DNA from: Saccopteryx bilineata
Taxonomy: Eukaryota; Chordata; Mammalia; Chiroptera; Emballonuridae
Length of the DNA stretch: 64,000 nt
Assembly (NCBI RefSeq): GCF_036850765.1
Contig: NC_089492.1
Coordinates: forward strand, 202,088,276-202,152,275
Reading direction: 5' to 3'
The DNA is not shown here. Position 1 is the stretch's first letter. More notes on this DNA, generated by a model. It did not search any database, was not told the origin of the DNA, and was given only the letters and a program-made list of their open reading frames with translations.

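Noticed and set aside
60950..61139. Upstream extension of GCC2 exon 14 through an open frame (50 codons)
   Set aside because: TATACTAG acceptor and phase with exon 13 fix the start at 61140; the extension has no similarity to GCC2.
1..64000. CRISPR arrays, operons, riboswitches or prokaryotic islands
   Set aside because: The sequence is a vertebrate gene with introns and retroposons; regular short repeats are only microsatellites and SINE tails.

Overview
The window is eukaryotic, from a bat. Interspersed SINEs, LINE-1 copies, LTRs and DNA-transposon remnants fill most of it. The commonest element is a ~400 bp tRNA-derived SINE (here SINE-A) whose head reads CCTGGCCGGTTGGCTCAGCG; I recall this as Rhin-1-like from horseshoe bats. 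A ~330 bp SINE (SINE-B), a ~190 bp SINE (SINE-C) and a short VES-like SINE (SINE-D) accompany it. The SINE set and the hAT and mariner-type MITEs point to a chiropteran, probably Rhinolophoidea. That placement is inference.

The only protein-coding gene I can support is GCC2 (GRIP and coiled-coil domain-containing 2, the trans-Golgi golgin GCC185) on the + strand. I place 17 coding exons from the ATG at 6067 to the right edge: 6067-6072, 6406-6462, 8267-8351, 9422-9489, 17163-17267, 18763-21201 (one 813-codon exon), 23323-23392, 27959-28059, 28157-28255, 48132-48251, 50130-50294, 50846-50950, 51747-51909, 61140-61240, 61333-61410, 62014-62151 and 63949-64000 (partial). All have AG/GT borders and joined phases, with no stop, giving at least 1317 codons. 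The C-terminal part with the GRIP domain lies beyond the window.

Layout. 1-1202: 3' part of a degraded betaretrovirus-like ERV (env TM remnant, polypurine tract, LTR). 1203-5700: old LINEs interrupted by SINEs, a hAT deletion derivative with transposase C-terminus, and LTRs. 5830-6290: CpG-island promoter and exon 1 of GCC2. 6463-17162: introns 2-4, with a SINE-dense LINE-1. 17163-28255: exons 5-9, with a hAT MITE, a mariner-like MITE and an OOSP/PLAC1-family retrocopy. 28256-48131: the ~19.9 kb intron 9, with a structurally near-complete antisense LINE-1 carrying many nested SINEs, sense LINE-1 and Tigger-like pieces. 48132-64000: exons 10-17, with a TMEM254 retrocopy, further SINEs and LTRs.

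I found no new biological system. The most notable items are (i) a TMEM254 retrocopy whose 3' part looks like a spliced antisense SINE-B, a possible fossil of a SINE-exonised mRNA; (ii) a SINE insertion whose target-site duplication copied the exon 10 splice donor, with the distal copy broken; (iii) a strong antisense bias of SINE-B in GCC2, each copy presenting a T-run plus ACAG that resembles a splice acceptor; and (iv) several dated nested insertions with clear target-site duplications. Repeat boundaries are read by eye and are usually good to about 10 bases.
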